From positions 1,240,001 through 1,304,000 of the forward strand of contig MARA01000007.1 of NCBI GenBank assembly GCA_001792895.1: DNA of 64,000 bases. Direction: 5' to 3'. The DNA is from Lentinus brumalis. Taxonomy: Eukaryota; Basidiomycota; Agaricomycetes; Polyporales; Polyporaceae. The position numbers and the translations under genes were made by a program. The notes below the pieces were generated by a model that was not told where the DNA came from, did no database searches, and saw only the letters and a list, made by a program, of their open reading frames with translations. Positions 43,894 to 55,134 of this stretch are shown here, piece by piece (the first letter of the stretch is position 1; each line of letters begins with the position of its first letter).

Positions 43894-45989
43894 TCAGGCA
43901 GCCATGTCAGAATCCCGCGCGCACGTGAATGGAAGAGTGTAACGTACTGTGCCTGAGCGAACAGTTTGCGTGGTGTACGAGGTGTAGTTGCTCATCCCCG
44001 TCCGCGGTCTCTGGATCGTAGCATCATACTCCGATATGTCCCTCGTCGTTTTGCTTTGGGTCTCGTACGAGGGTGCATCATATGACCTATCGAAAGCCGC
44101 GTCGTACGACGAATTCGCCGCGAACTGGATTGTCTAAAAACGTCCAGGTGCCCAGTCAGCATGATGCTGCTGGAAGGTGGGGAGGGGTCAGACGTACAGC
44201 GACCTGATGACTGTCCTGCTTGAGATGGCCTATCGTGGGTACCTTGCTCACGGGCCTGCTGACGCCACCTGGCCGGGCGGCGGAGAAGTGGCTTAGGGAC
44301 GGCGGCTGCGTCTGGTCGAGCTCGGTGTCCATGATGATCTTCCGGAGGCCCACGCGTGCGTTCAGCCTACGCGGAATGTGAGCATGGATCCGTTATGCAC
44401 ATCTCTCTGTGTAACTCGATCTGGCACTCACGTCGCGAGCATGGAGTTAGTGTACACCTTCGACAGCGCGTTATGGAACGCGAGCCATACGAGTGTCTGC
44501 GGCCAGATGAATTTCTGCCCACGTCAGATCCGATTATCAGCGTGCAGACCCGACGAGCAAGACCAGAGATGATCACTCACCGTCAGAAGGGTAAGGACTT
44601 GCACCACGCTGGAACACAGCCATTCAGTCAAGACCACTTCCTCTGCCGATCATAGATGAAGAAGCTTACGCCGCAAACGCGCCTCGGTTCACCAAGACCA
44701 CGATGATGCGATTGAGCATGACGTTAGTCCTGCAAAGAAGCTCGCCGGTCAGCATCTGCTCACTTCCGCTCGGCTGAAGGACACATGGATGGACGTGTCA
44801 TGCTCACTTCTGGCGAACGGCGCCCTTCTCGCTCCAGAGATACCAGCAGAGGACGACCGTGATGCCGATGTCGACAATCATGCCAAGTACCCAATTCGCG
44901 GTCAGGGGACGAGTGACGGCTGGTCGGTCGGTGTCTGTCCACGCCGAGTCATGTACCCTATGATGGAGATGTGAGTAATTCGGCTGGTTGAGAGAGACTT
45001 GGTATGCCTACACCCGGGTGAAGATGGCTACGACCATAGCTGTCGGGACAGATTCAGTCATGGTCACTTACAGACGACGCGGTGTTACGCACCATACGAC
45101 GCTAACGCAACAACTCCCTGCATGACTGTGAGCGAATCAAAAGGCTTGGAACCGTTGGAAGAACGTACCAAGAACGCAGGGATGTACCACATGTGCGGTC
45201 GTACTACACTCAGATCGTCAGAGCTTCGTCCTCAGAAGATAGATAAAGTAACGGACGGTGGTGCATTCGCAACAGGAAGAAGCTAAAAATGGATCGTCAG
45301 TTGCGTGGGGTGATGTGCACGTTTGCCAAGCACCTACATTTGTACGATGAGCACGACGGTATACTAGCCAAGCGCACCAGAATTATCAGCGATGGCCCAT
45401 TATGACTGCGAATGCGAACTTACTGTCACAAGCAGCTCAGCCTGTGCACTCCTGGATAGTAGGACGAACTGTCAACACAGATGCTTCCCGCATGCGCCTG
45501 GTACTGACCAGATTTCCTTCAGGAGGGCAGGGGGATTGTTATAGTTCTGGATGAGGTAGAAGTATACCTCGTGCGTGTCGAAGACAGTCGTCAGCGTGTC
45601 TAATATCCTGCCGAATATATAGTCAGTCTCCAGTGCAAGTCAGCTGGTGAGCCTCCCGCGGCTGCATACCATAATACCACGATCTATCGTGATGCGCCTT
45701 CGTGAGCGAAAAGGTATCGTGCAAGGCGAGCAGCGAGCGCACCGATGTTTTGAGTAGCCAGGAGTCCTTCGGGAACTGTTCGAAATAGTACAATGTCTGC
45801 AATACAGTGAAGCCATACAACCTGTATCGGGTTCGGTGTCAGTGGGCTGATGTGAATTTCGCACAGAGTGAGGCGCCAGACTTACGCTGCTGTGATTATA
45901 GTGGAAAGGAGCATCACGCCGTACGAGCTCCCGAGCTCGAGATCAGCGGGAGGCGCACCACCGGCGTAGGAGGTGGGGGCAAACGACAT
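43894..45989 (-). CDS. DUF6534-type multi-pass membrane protein
   Basis: Agaricomycete membrane protein with seven predicted helices; function unknown. Reading out many small exons on the minus strand gives MSFAPTSYAGGAPPADLELG, MLLSTIITAA, LYGFTVLQTLYYFEQFPKDS, IVVLWILDTLTTVF, THEVYFYLIQNYNNPPALLK, TANWVLGMIVDIGITVVLCW, VMLNRIIVVLVNRG, WPQTLVWLAFHNALSKVYTN, SMLAT and LNARVGLRKI. The sequence of helices, the short TM1 exon, and the KxYxNSxLATLNAR end of the membrane part match the DUF6534 family. The cytosolic tail is Ser/Thr-rich, with SSYDAAFDRSYDAPSYE. A 14-nt exon encodes IVVLW between two introns (near 45670-45730). About a dozen introns make this one of the most fragmented genes here. 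The exact stop (43894-43896) assumes no further intron. Confidence 0.78.
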
Positions 45990-47130
45990 GGTGCGACTAG
46001 GGTAGGCCGTCTGCCGCACTCAGACCATATAGTGTTCTGTAGCGGGGGAGATGGAGCTTCGTGATGGACTTGATCGGCACGTTGGACGCGGCTTAGATAC
46101 TTGTAGTCACTCAAGACTCGTGGGATCGAACCATGGGGTCCTAGAATGGCTTCTGGGAGCACCTGGAGATTGCCACCGCAGGGTCCCTGGCACCCATGTC
46201 CCGGATCGTGCGGTGGCCGATGGGGCGGGGCATATGCGTTCTTAGGGCGAGTGAGGACCGGAGCAAACTTGACATCTGTCGGGGGAAGCATGATGGCAAG
46301 GACGTCAGCTGCCTGTCCGGGCACTGTTTTCTCAGTGTAGGCTGCGAAATCAGGGAGAGTTCAATCTGCGACACCACTTTCGTCTTGAGATCTCGCGGAA
46401 GGCCTTCTTCACCAGGGTGCTGAAACACACCTCTGGCGGGTTCCACCGGGAGAGTTGCACTTGGGCCGCGAAATGCCCGATAGAGACGTTCACAGCCGAG
46501 ATCGGACAGACTTTGGCAATTCGCAGCATCAAAATCAACGTTGAGCATACGATGATGATGACTGTGGAAGACATGTGAAGATGCCGGACACGGAAGGAGA
46601 AGCCTACCGACAGGAAACAGAGCCGTCCGTGCGGGTGGCGATGGAGGCATACCTCACCAGGTTCATTCAACCGGGCATCTGTACGAAAGACATGCGCTAT
46701 TGGAGCCTAGTGGTCAATTTTCTATTACTGCGGAGATGCCCGGACCTGAGGGAAAGCATAACGTACATGAAGTGTGTTGGTGCCATCATGCCATGCCCAG
46801 ATGATCAGTTATTGCATCCACTGGCACTGCACCCCCTGGCCAAGGCGGCTTACATCATGGAGGAGTCCTATATAGGCCCCAGTCGGTGTGCAACTACAAG
46901 AAGCTGGTTGGCGGGGAAATCTGAGAGTTAACCAAGCTCGACTCGGATGACATTGTGGCGGATGGTCAGTAGAAACCTCGAGATGTACGAACGCCTGCTA
47001 GATACGTCATGAGCAGGGTACATTCCCACGGTCAGTCCGACGACGTTCTCGAATGCCGACGGTCTTGAGCGTGTACGCTCCTTGTCGACCACCACCACCC
47101 CGCTGCTCACCGTTGCCCACAGCCTCCGTC
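45990..47130. other. intergenic region, about 1.1 kb
   Basis: Lies between divergent starts. Open frames of up to 170 codons (46141-46650 minus) and 118 codons (46575-46931 plus) show no recognisable domain, although the minus strand near 46540 encodes a hydrophobic segment (SSTVIIIVCSTLILML) that may be a relic of a membrane protein. The region holds the DUF6534 promoter and the promoter of the small gene at 47131. Confidence 0.4.
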
Positions 47131-47808
47131 ATGTCCGCCGTCTCAACACCAGTGCCATCCAGCGGGTACGCCTCTCCCTCTCCTGCACCATTGCCCGCCA
47201 TCCCTGCCGCGCCGAAACCTAACTCCCACCACCCCAAACCCAAACCTGTCAATGTCTTCTCTAATGACGGTTCATTCCTAGAGCGTTTCCAGCGATTGAA
47301 GAAGGTGCGCCGCGCTCTCCTCTGGCGCATATGTGCACGCGCATGACAGACTAACCGGCCGTGTCGTCTGATTGCAGGAGGAGGATGAGAAGAAGAAGCA
47401 GGAGGAGATCATCGCGAAGTACGTGCACACTCCGCCTCCACACTGCCACCGTGCCCATGAGTCTAATGGTCGATTATCATCTGTATCGCAGGAAGCGGGA
47501 CTTTGACAGCCGTTTCGTGAGTACTCGTCGTGCCCCGCACACCATCATACATAGCTGATACGGCTCGTCTACGCGTAGAAAACCCGGGGCAAGCGCCGTT
47601 CTCCTGATGATGCGAGCTCAACGACACCTGCCACAGAGAACCCCGCCAAGAAGCCCAAGGTTGACGAGCCGCTCAGTGAGTTCCCAGCAGTCCGCGCCTC
47701 CCTTGCGATGCTGAATGTGCAGCAGCCCAGTACCAGAAAGAACTGCAGCAGTACGCCGACAAGAGTCTGAAGGATAGTGGTATCGGCGTACGGCCGCTCG
47801 TGAAGTAA
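47131..47808 (+). CDS. small lysine-rich conserved protein, unknown function
   Basis: Five exons (47131-47304, 47378-47418, 47492-47516, 47579-47675, 47723-47808) give a protein of about 140 residues. Text in order: a Pro/Ala-rich start (MSAVSTPVPSSGYASPSPAP), then VNVFSNDGSFLERFQRLKK, a charged coil EEDEKKKQEEIIA, KKRDFDSRF, a basic patch KTRGKRRSPDD and a C-terminus AQYQKELQQYADKSLKDSG ending RPLVK. All splice sites are canonical and keep phase, including a 25-nt exon, which argues strongly for a real gene. The NDGSFLERF block looks conserved, and I suspect a small nuclear (RNA-related) protein, but I do not recognise the family with certainty. Confidence 0.72.
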
Positions 47809-48110
47809 GAGAGTCATTGGAATTGCCCTTGTATGTGCGTACTACACCCTTCATCCTCGTCATGGCGCGCATACTTACGTCTGCACGTCAGTTTTATGCT
47901 TTCATCTGTTCTTGGTTCAGATCCTCCATCGTTAATCCTACAATTGTCTGCAGTACATAGTTCAATCAATGCAAATCTCGTTCTTGGTCCGGGAAGTTCA
48001 AGTATCATGTCCCCCTTCTCTCTCTGCGGCCAGTGCCGCCTGAGACGTCACAGATAGACATTCGAACGACGCCCGCAATTTTAATTCAGCACGTCAGCAA
48101 GTGATACACA
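47809..48110. other. intergenic region between convergent genes
   Basis: About 300 nt of trailer sequence; nothing recognised. Confidence 0.45.
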
Positions 48111-51100
48111 CTACAATTCTTCTTCTTCCTGGCTCTCGAGACACCGCAAACGCGGAATCACCAGGCCAGGCCGCACCCCACGTGCGAGCTCCTGCTTGAA
48201 TTTCGCCTCTAACTGCTGCGTCCGCGCAGCCATGTCTGGGCTCATCTCTTCATCTTGCGACGGCAGCTGTGGGAGGATCTTCGTCTTGGTCGCACCATTG
48301 CTGCTCGCGCTCGTTGAGGCAGACGCAGACGCAGACACGTTGAGATGGAGGCTTGAGGCACTCGCACTCGCAACCGCACTTGAAGTCGGCGCAACTTGCT
48401 CACGCAGCTTCCGGCGTTCCAGCTTGGCCTTGAACGCGGGGGTAACGAAATCAGGAGCGGCCTGCGCCAGCTTCTCGGCCAGCTTCAGAGCCTGCCGCTG
48501 AGAGTTGCCCTTTGTCTTCATCCTTCCTGTCTTCCCGATGACGGTCGGAGCCGAGATCGATGCCGCAACTGGAACGGGTCGCGCCGCCGCATCCACACTT
48601 GCGGACGCCGCAGCTGCCCCGATCTGCACAGAACTTCTTGAATCTGGCCCGAGACTTGTGAGTCGGCCTGCGACCACGACAGCGCTGACAGAGGCCCGCG
48701 GCGCGCCCTCGAGCTGCGTCCCACCACGTCGGCCAGAGGATGCTGTGAGCATTACTGTTGCGTTGTCTTCTCGCGCCAGCGTCGAGGCGGGAGCCATTGC
48801 TGCCGGTCGCGCCCGCGGAGGTGTGACAGCCGCGTTGCTGCTCACTCGTCGTCGCTTCGGGCTTGGCGGCGCCGCACGATGATGTGCCTCTTCGAGCTCA
48901 GCAGAAGGGCTCGGCCGCTTGCGCAGGTTGCGAAGTTCAAGTAGAGGACTTGAGTTGACGTCCTGCGACGTGTCGGATGCAGAACTATTCCTGCGTTGCT
49001 CGGGCGATGGCTTCTTGCGTTCCGTGTGCCTCGGCAGAATGGTCGCTGCGGGGGCGAGGGATGACGTCGGAGGGGCATGTGGTAGCGGGGGTCGCTCCTC
49101 CTTGAATAGCACCGCAGACCGCCTTGCATGGGTGGCCGGGGTAGGTATCGAGACCATCTTGCCCTTGCGCGCGGTCGTCAGCTCGAAGGGAGACCCAAGA
49201 GTCGCGCGGCGAGGAGTGCGAGGCTGGTCACTCTCATCCGGCACGAGTAGGCCCTGAGTTTGCGCGCGGGACTCCGGCGTCATCGGACGCTCCGGCTCTT
49301 CAGGCGGATGGGACGACGAGCGCAGCCAGTGAGACAGATCTTGGGACGCAGCCTTCGACCTTGGGGTCAGCGGCAAGTCGGGAAGCCCCGCCAGCCTCGA
49401 CGGGCCAGCAACGGGCTCCTCCGGGAGAGGTGAAGAGGTCTTTTCCGCAGAGAATGCGCCCGATGGGATTGCCGTCGTGTCTCCGAGGAGAAAACGTATC
49501 GTGAAATCATGCTGTGTGTCTTCGTTCTCGCTCTGTGAGTCTACACTCGGCGACCGGAGGGCCTTTGGAACCATGTTGGAGGACGAAGAGGAGAGGCGCG
49601 CCATCGCCGCCCTCGTCTGCTCTATTGTTGCCCGGCCCTGGATCTCGCGCCTTGGTGGAGCAGGCTCTGGCGGGGGCGATGAAGACGTGGGCTCGGTGTC
49701 ACTACCAGAGCCTCGACCCATACGTGATGGCTTGGGGATCTCAACAAGGGCGCGCTTGGAGGAAGGTCGGTACCGGCCTTCCAGAATTTGCTCCACCACC
49801 CGGCGATGAGGAGCCGGCAGGAACTCCTTCATGACCACGAGTTTCTTCCGCATGCGGCCGCTGTCCGCCCACTTCTCTGCGATTTCTCGTGCGCCTTCGC
49901 CCTCGAGATTTTTGAAAGCAACGTCCTCCACAATCTCCGTACCACCCCTGACCGCTGCGTAGATGTCGCCGAGGTCTGTCGGTGCCGCAGTGCCTACATC
50001 GGAGTCCGTGGACGCCTCTTCGGCGAGACATCCGGCAAACATCGCCTGCATGCACGCGGCGTCAAGTCCCTTGAGAGCAGGGTCAAGCGTGTTCGGAACC
50101 ACCCTTCGAGGTTTGAATAGGGCGACGAAACTTCGTAATTCGGGTAATGTAGAGTGCCTCGCCAGCGGTACCAGCTACCAACAGTGACATGAACAACAAT
50201 GCGATAGCGCATGTGCGATATGCAACTCACCAGGTGGTTGATCAGCTTGCCTATGCGCAGTTGTTCTGCTGTCTCCGCGATATACCGCTGCCAACTTGCA
50301 ACGCTCATGTTAACCGGGTTGACGTATACGACATGGTCGCCGCTCGGAGTGTGTGATTCGCGGCCATTCACCCGAACTTGCTCACAACGCTCGAAGCGCT
50401 CACATGCGTGAAAGCGCGTCATCGTCTCGTCCCTCGTTATGATAGAGCGTAAGAACGGATCGCCCGTTATATGAGAGTACACCCCGTGCTTGTATCGATC
50501 GAGGTGTATCTGAGAGCCGAGCGTTAGACAGGGGTCACAGGGGGAATGGTACGAGGACATACCTTGGCCCCGAAAGTTCGTGCGATGGCCTTATAGATCT
50601 CTTCATATCCCCAGGTCCACAGGTTGAGGAAGAACCGTGTACTGGGGGGATACAGGGACATCAGAGATGCCAGCTGGGCAGCAACTTCGTCCTGTAGGCG
50701 TGGATGTCCATCAACTGGGTCGACATAGTCAAGAGAGTCACTGACCTTCGCAGGGACGTCATAATTATTGAGAACACATGCCGTGTCAAGGTATATGGCG
50801 TCGAGCTTGGGCGGTCTTGTTATCGGATAATCGGAACCTACACAGACAGGTCGGGGAGTGGCGACATATCGCTGGATGTATGGGTTATGCTTCAATGACT
50901 TGACAAACCACGATTCTGCTCGAAGGTCTCCTGTATGGAGGACGGCACCCTTGGAGCCTTCGACGAGAAACCTGAATCGAGTGGTCAGAGGCCAAACCGG
51001 CGCGTTTAAGCTAATCACTCACATAACAGCCCCAGGACAGTGGTTGGCGTCGAATAGAGTGATTGTGACCTCGTCTACGCCATTCAGGACAAATCTGGTT

Positions 51101-51569
51101 GGTACGTGGAGGTGTGTGGCACGCTATATGCGCGACGGTCAGAAGGTCTCAGTCCGCAACTGTGTTTATGATGACGCACCAGAAGATCTCTTGAACCATG
51201 GTAAGCCATGTTCCCACCCTCTAGCCGTTGCGGTGCGACCCTCAAGTGGGCGAAGGTTCGCACATTCTCCGCACGGAGCTCGGCGTCTCGCAGCGACCGC
51301 TCCGCATACACCTCGTGCCGGAGCAGCATCTCCTTCGCGTCGTGCGAGCATACAACGGCCTGACCGAACGAGCGCGCGGCGAGGCCGTTCAGGTGGTCGG
51401 TGTGGGTGTGGGTCAAGAGGTAGAGGTTTGCAGTTGACGGAAGACTGGATGATGCATAGGGCGACGCCGACGACGACGACGAAGAGTTCGTTGAAGATGA
51501 GTTGGAGAAGTCGTCGACACGGATAGGGTAGGGGAGGATGAATGCATTATAAGGCGTTCCTTGAGGCAT
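48111..51569 (-). CDS. Artemis/SNM1-type beta-CASP metallo-beta-lactamase nuclease
   Basis: Predicted DNA end-processing or cross-link repair nuclease. The first exon starts MPQGTPYNAFILPYPIRVDD and contains the zinc-binding motif LLTHTHTDHLNGL (HxHxDH, motif 2). Motif 3 lies at DANHCPGAVM (near 51030) and motif 4 at VLHTGDLR (near 50935). LDAIYLDTACVLNNYDVP (near 50790) marks the SNM1/Artemis branch. The beta-CASP part follows (FLNLWTWGYEEIYKAIARTF; TRFHACERFERCEQ). VPLARHSTLPELRSFVALFK, joined across an intron near 50170-50230, is the end of the DNA-repair metallo-beta-lactamase domain with its motif-C His. The last exon (about 48111-50165) is a long disordered Ser/Pro/Arg-rich tail of more than 600 residues, as in Artemis. 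Whether it serves end joining or interstrand cross-link repair cannot be told from sequence. Confidence 0.85.
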
Positions 51570-52477
51570 GGTGATGGTGACGACGACAACAAAGATGATG
51601 GTAAGAGGAGAACGTCACAGTCAATGGGCTATGTTCGAGTTGACAATGAGCTTGCAGTTCGTGGTTGCGTGAAGAGAGGTGAAGCGGTGGTCAGCGAGGA
51701 CTCCTCACTTTCCAGTTCTATTGTCTGCTCAGTTAGGGTCGCGACACGCGTCATAAACCACACGCACCGCCAGTCGGAGGTGTTCTGTGACAAGCTGCTG
51801 TCGATGAGCCACACACGCTTGAAGAGTTCGCTTTCGGCGGATTCTCGAAGCCGCCTGGGTGTATGCAGGACGTTTGGACGTTGCTTGTCGTGAAGAGTGG
51901 TTCAGACCAAGAAGAAGAATGCACAATAAGTTAAGAATAAGTAGGAGCCGAGAGGAGGGACGGCAGCAGTAACTGTACAAAGCCAGAGATGGCGAGAAGA
52001 GGCAAGAGGATTGCAAGAGGAGGCAAGGCAGCGGCGCGCTCACTCTCCCACGTTTTGCGCGCAGGTCACGCATCATGTGCTGGAATTGTCGCTTACCCAT
52101 TTTGGGGTATCCTCTGTGACTCCTCGCGTTTCATTTTGGGACGCGTGGGTTGTCCCTAACCACACCGATGGCCGAGGCTCTACCGTCCAACCCATACTCC
52201 GCCTTCGACAGGCATAATGACATACAGCATGCGAGCGCTGTCTCGAGCTTGAGCGGTTTCCTAGTTGGGCTAGGCAATCACCGACCTGGACGAAGCCTCA
52301 CTGGTGAACTGTGTACGAACTTGACTGTGTAATCGTCTGTTGCAATGTACAGTATACTGTACGGCAGTACCATCAATCAATTCAGAGTTGCGTGACATAC
52401 GCTGTGCCTCCTGAACACAAATCGGCTTAAATACGTGAAGGCTCCGCTGTGATATCTGCCTCGATTCCAGCGCGATC
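51570..52477. other. intergenic region containing an HNH gene fragment
   Basis: About 900 nt between the start of the Artemis-like gene and the stop of the first minus-strand P450. The left part is the promoter of the Artemis-like gene. A damaged HNH gene fragment lies at 52100-52300. Small palindromic words (for example CAGTATACTG near 52351) are present near 52340-52390, without a clear element. Confidence 0.45.
52100..52300 (+). pseudogene. fragment of the HNH-domain gene (5' part only)
   Basis: The plus strand is clearly related to the start of the HNH gene at 41846. The block SLTTPMAEALPSNPYSA matches SLTTPMVEALPSNSYSA, and in a second frame ACERCLELERFPSWA matches YERCLELERIPSWAP. Similarity at DNA level is continuous across both blocks (about 52150-52285), so the frames were split by an indel. 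No HNH core and no later exon follow. It is a truncated, non-functional copy in the opposite orientation, about 11 kb away. Confidence 0.82.
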
Positions 52478-54666
52478 TTAAGTACTAGTACATCGTGCGG
52501 GGCAATTCAAGTTCTGTTTGAACTTGGCTGAAAGGAAACTCTTATATACGGGGCATGCATCGGCATATGCAGAGCTAGTACGTGGTCTCGCTGACAGCAT
52601 TCGCAACCAAAGCCTCCGCCCACGGTCCCTCGGCTTGATGGTACAACGTGAGTCCTCTGGGTACCTGCTCGCGAGTAAGTCGCGCGATGCAGCCTGCGAG
52701 GCGGAGAATGACTCACGATACCATGCAGTCTGTCATCCTCGGTTTGATCTTGATCTCATTGCCCTTCTCGTCAACGGGAGGAGTGATGTCGAACACGTGA
52801 AGCAGCGCTGCAACGTTGATGAAGAGTGCTACGTCTGCGAAGTGCCTCCCTGGACAGATTCTACCCGAGGAGTCACAGGCTGGAATTGATATCACCACTG
52901 GGAGAGACTTACCGTCGGCCAAAGCCGAACACAACCGTGGCTGGATCTTGAACATTCGGATCGAGCTTCCCATCGCGTATGAACCTCTCAGGACGAAACT
53001 CGTCGGGGTGTTCATACACGTCCGGGTCGCGCGTGCAACCCCTGTAATCAGACAATACGTCAGCTTGCCTCATGCAGAGCCATTGAACATATACCAGATG
53101 TTCCCCTGCACGACAGTCCCAGCGGGGATGAAGTACCCGTCAAATTCGTCATCCACCATGGTATAGTGCGACTGTCCGAGGGGACCGACAGGGAACCACC
53201 GAAGCGACTCTTTGATGATGGCATTCAAGTACGGCAGCGAGTCGCGGTCGTCGAGATCCGGGAGACGATCATGACCGACCACAACATCCAGCTCAGTGTG
53301 CGCCTTCTTCTGTATTTCAGGGTACAGGGACATGGCCAAGAAGACCGCTTGAAGAGTCGAGGACGTCTAGCGTTCACGCAAGCGATCAGTCATGGCCAAA
53401 GGACGAGGACAATCATAACATACCGTATCCGCCCCAGCTGCGGAGATAGGCTATGATTAGGATCTTGCCTGCGTGGTGGGAGGAAGAGCATCACCGACCT
53501 TCGAAAATAATACCACCTATGCTGTTCGCTAGCGTTTCGATCTCATACGGCCACGTCTTGTACTCCCCCTCAGCGCCGGCGAGGATATCCGCGAGGATGC
53601 ATTGAGGTGCTTCACCTTGATTCTGTAGGAGTCTGGAGTTCAGTGAGGTCCACCGACGAGCTGTAGAGCACTCGCCATGGCATCTAGGAACCGCTGGTAC
53701 GGAACGTTCCTTAGCCGTTGATTAGCTCGGGCCCATTTTTGGAATTGTTTCATGAATCCGCAACCGGGGAGGTATGAAGGGACATGGCGCAGAAACGGAA
53801 GATAGTCCACGAGGAAGCCCCCAAAGACGAGCAGCTCGCGCACTCCCTCCACTCCCGCGTTGATCACTTCCACAGTCTCGTCGTGTTCGTCGGCCACATC
53901 CACACCATATGCGACCTTCAGAATCGCCTCGGCAAAGTTGCTGCACGGAAGAGTCAGTTCGACGCCGAATTACAGGGATAATATGGACTATGAATAGGCA
54001 TACCACTGTATGTAGTCCTGGACCTTGCTCGGATTCTTGAGCACCCTAGCTAAGAACGTGTGCATAGCCTTCTCCTGTATGGGCCTGTACTTCGTGATCG
54101 CGCCCGGGTGGAAGTGTTGCCAGAAAACACGCCGATAGTGCCTCCACTTCGGTCCATATTTGAACATGTCGAAGGACCACGAATGGTCGGCGCTGCATGT
54201 CCCAGAGAACTCAGTACCGATCCTTCGTATTCGAGAGCATTCGTTACGCACAGAGCGATACTTGGCGTCACATGGCGGTCAGACGTGTTCGCCGAGCGCC
54301 AGTCCAGGTATCGTACGGATTCCGCGCTGCCGAGAATGACGACGTGCTGCTGAAATACCTTGAGATGAAGAATATTACCTGCCGCCGACATGTAACAATA
54401 AGCTGCACTCAGACGTTTACACAATGGAAGGTTGACACACCGTACTTCTTGCAGAGGTCGTTAAGACCAACCCACTGTCTGCTAGAGGGCATGTCCCAGA
54501 GGTTGCCGACGATAGGAAGCCCTCTCGGGCCAGGCGGAAGCGGCCGACCGCGCGTTCTCTTCCGCCATAGTATGACGGAGCGCAGGTACAGCACGCCTGC
54601 GAGTAGCGCTAGACCAACTACCGGGAGAGGAGTCTGTGCGAGAGATATGGACCGCAGGAAGTCCAT
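52478..54666 (-). CDS. cytochrome P450 monooxygenase (tandem copy 1)
   Basis: Membrane-anchored P450. Start MDFLRSISLAQTPLPVVGLA with a hydrophobic anchor, then the hinge RPLPPGPRGLPIVGNLWDMP. Further along: KYGPKWRHYRRVFWQHFHPG, NFAEAILKVAYGVDVADEHD, LPFLRHVPSYLPG, the I-helix AGADT assembled across an intron near 53430-53510, KESLRW (ExxR) near 53200, RPERFI, and the heme loop FGFGRR/ICPGRHFADVALF split by an intron. The end looks disturbed: after SRCTIKPR the normal continuation (AEALVANAV ... TTY and a stop at 52575-52577) lies in another frame, so a 1-nt deletion near 52624-52632 would add about 40 foreign residues up to the stop at 52478-52480. The catalytic core is unaffected. Substrate unknown. 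Confidence 0.84.
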
Positions 54667-55134
54667 GACGTTGATGAACGAGACTCACCGGCGTACGTTG
54701 CCAACATGGGTCTCTTATACTTCAGCGGGGACTCCGCCGGTGAGAGCATTCCGTCCTGCTATCATGGCACATGTTCTCTCTCAGTGCTTCTGACAAACTC
54801 AAAAGCTATGTTCAAGCTTCGCTCTCTCACTCCATGACGCCTGGAGCGGTGACTCGATAACGACCTGGCTGCACTCGCAATCAGTGGAAGCCAATGCTAG
54901 TAAGGAGACGCCTCACCCCAGACCCCCGATACCGGAGGTCACGCTGCAGAGTCAACTGCGGCGAAGGCATGAAGTGTCTGATTGCAATTCGGGGATCGAA
55001 TGTGGGGTCGCTCTATCTCCAGAGGAACCACAGGGACGGACATTATTCGTACTTGGTGCAAGCTCCAACGCACGTTTTAGTAGTGAATGTACGACAACCC
55101 AAGGTTTAGCTCAGGGCCGCATATCTGTGATCGC
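54667..55134. other. intergenic region between tandem P450 genes
   Basis: About 470 nt: promoter of the downstream copy and trailer of the upstream copy (both minus). No gene was recognised on either strand; a long plus-strand frame starting at 54884 is the shadow of the next P450. Confidence 0.45.

Noticed and set aside
46110..46135. tRNA-like B box (GGTTCGATCCC on the minus strand)
   Set aside because: The stem around it has a mismatch, and no matching acceptor stem or A box lies at the correct distance.
10170..51569. Functional link between the MMS22-like and the Artemis-like repair genes in one region
   Set aside because: They are more than 30 kb apart with many unrelated housekeeping genes between them; co-location is likely chance.
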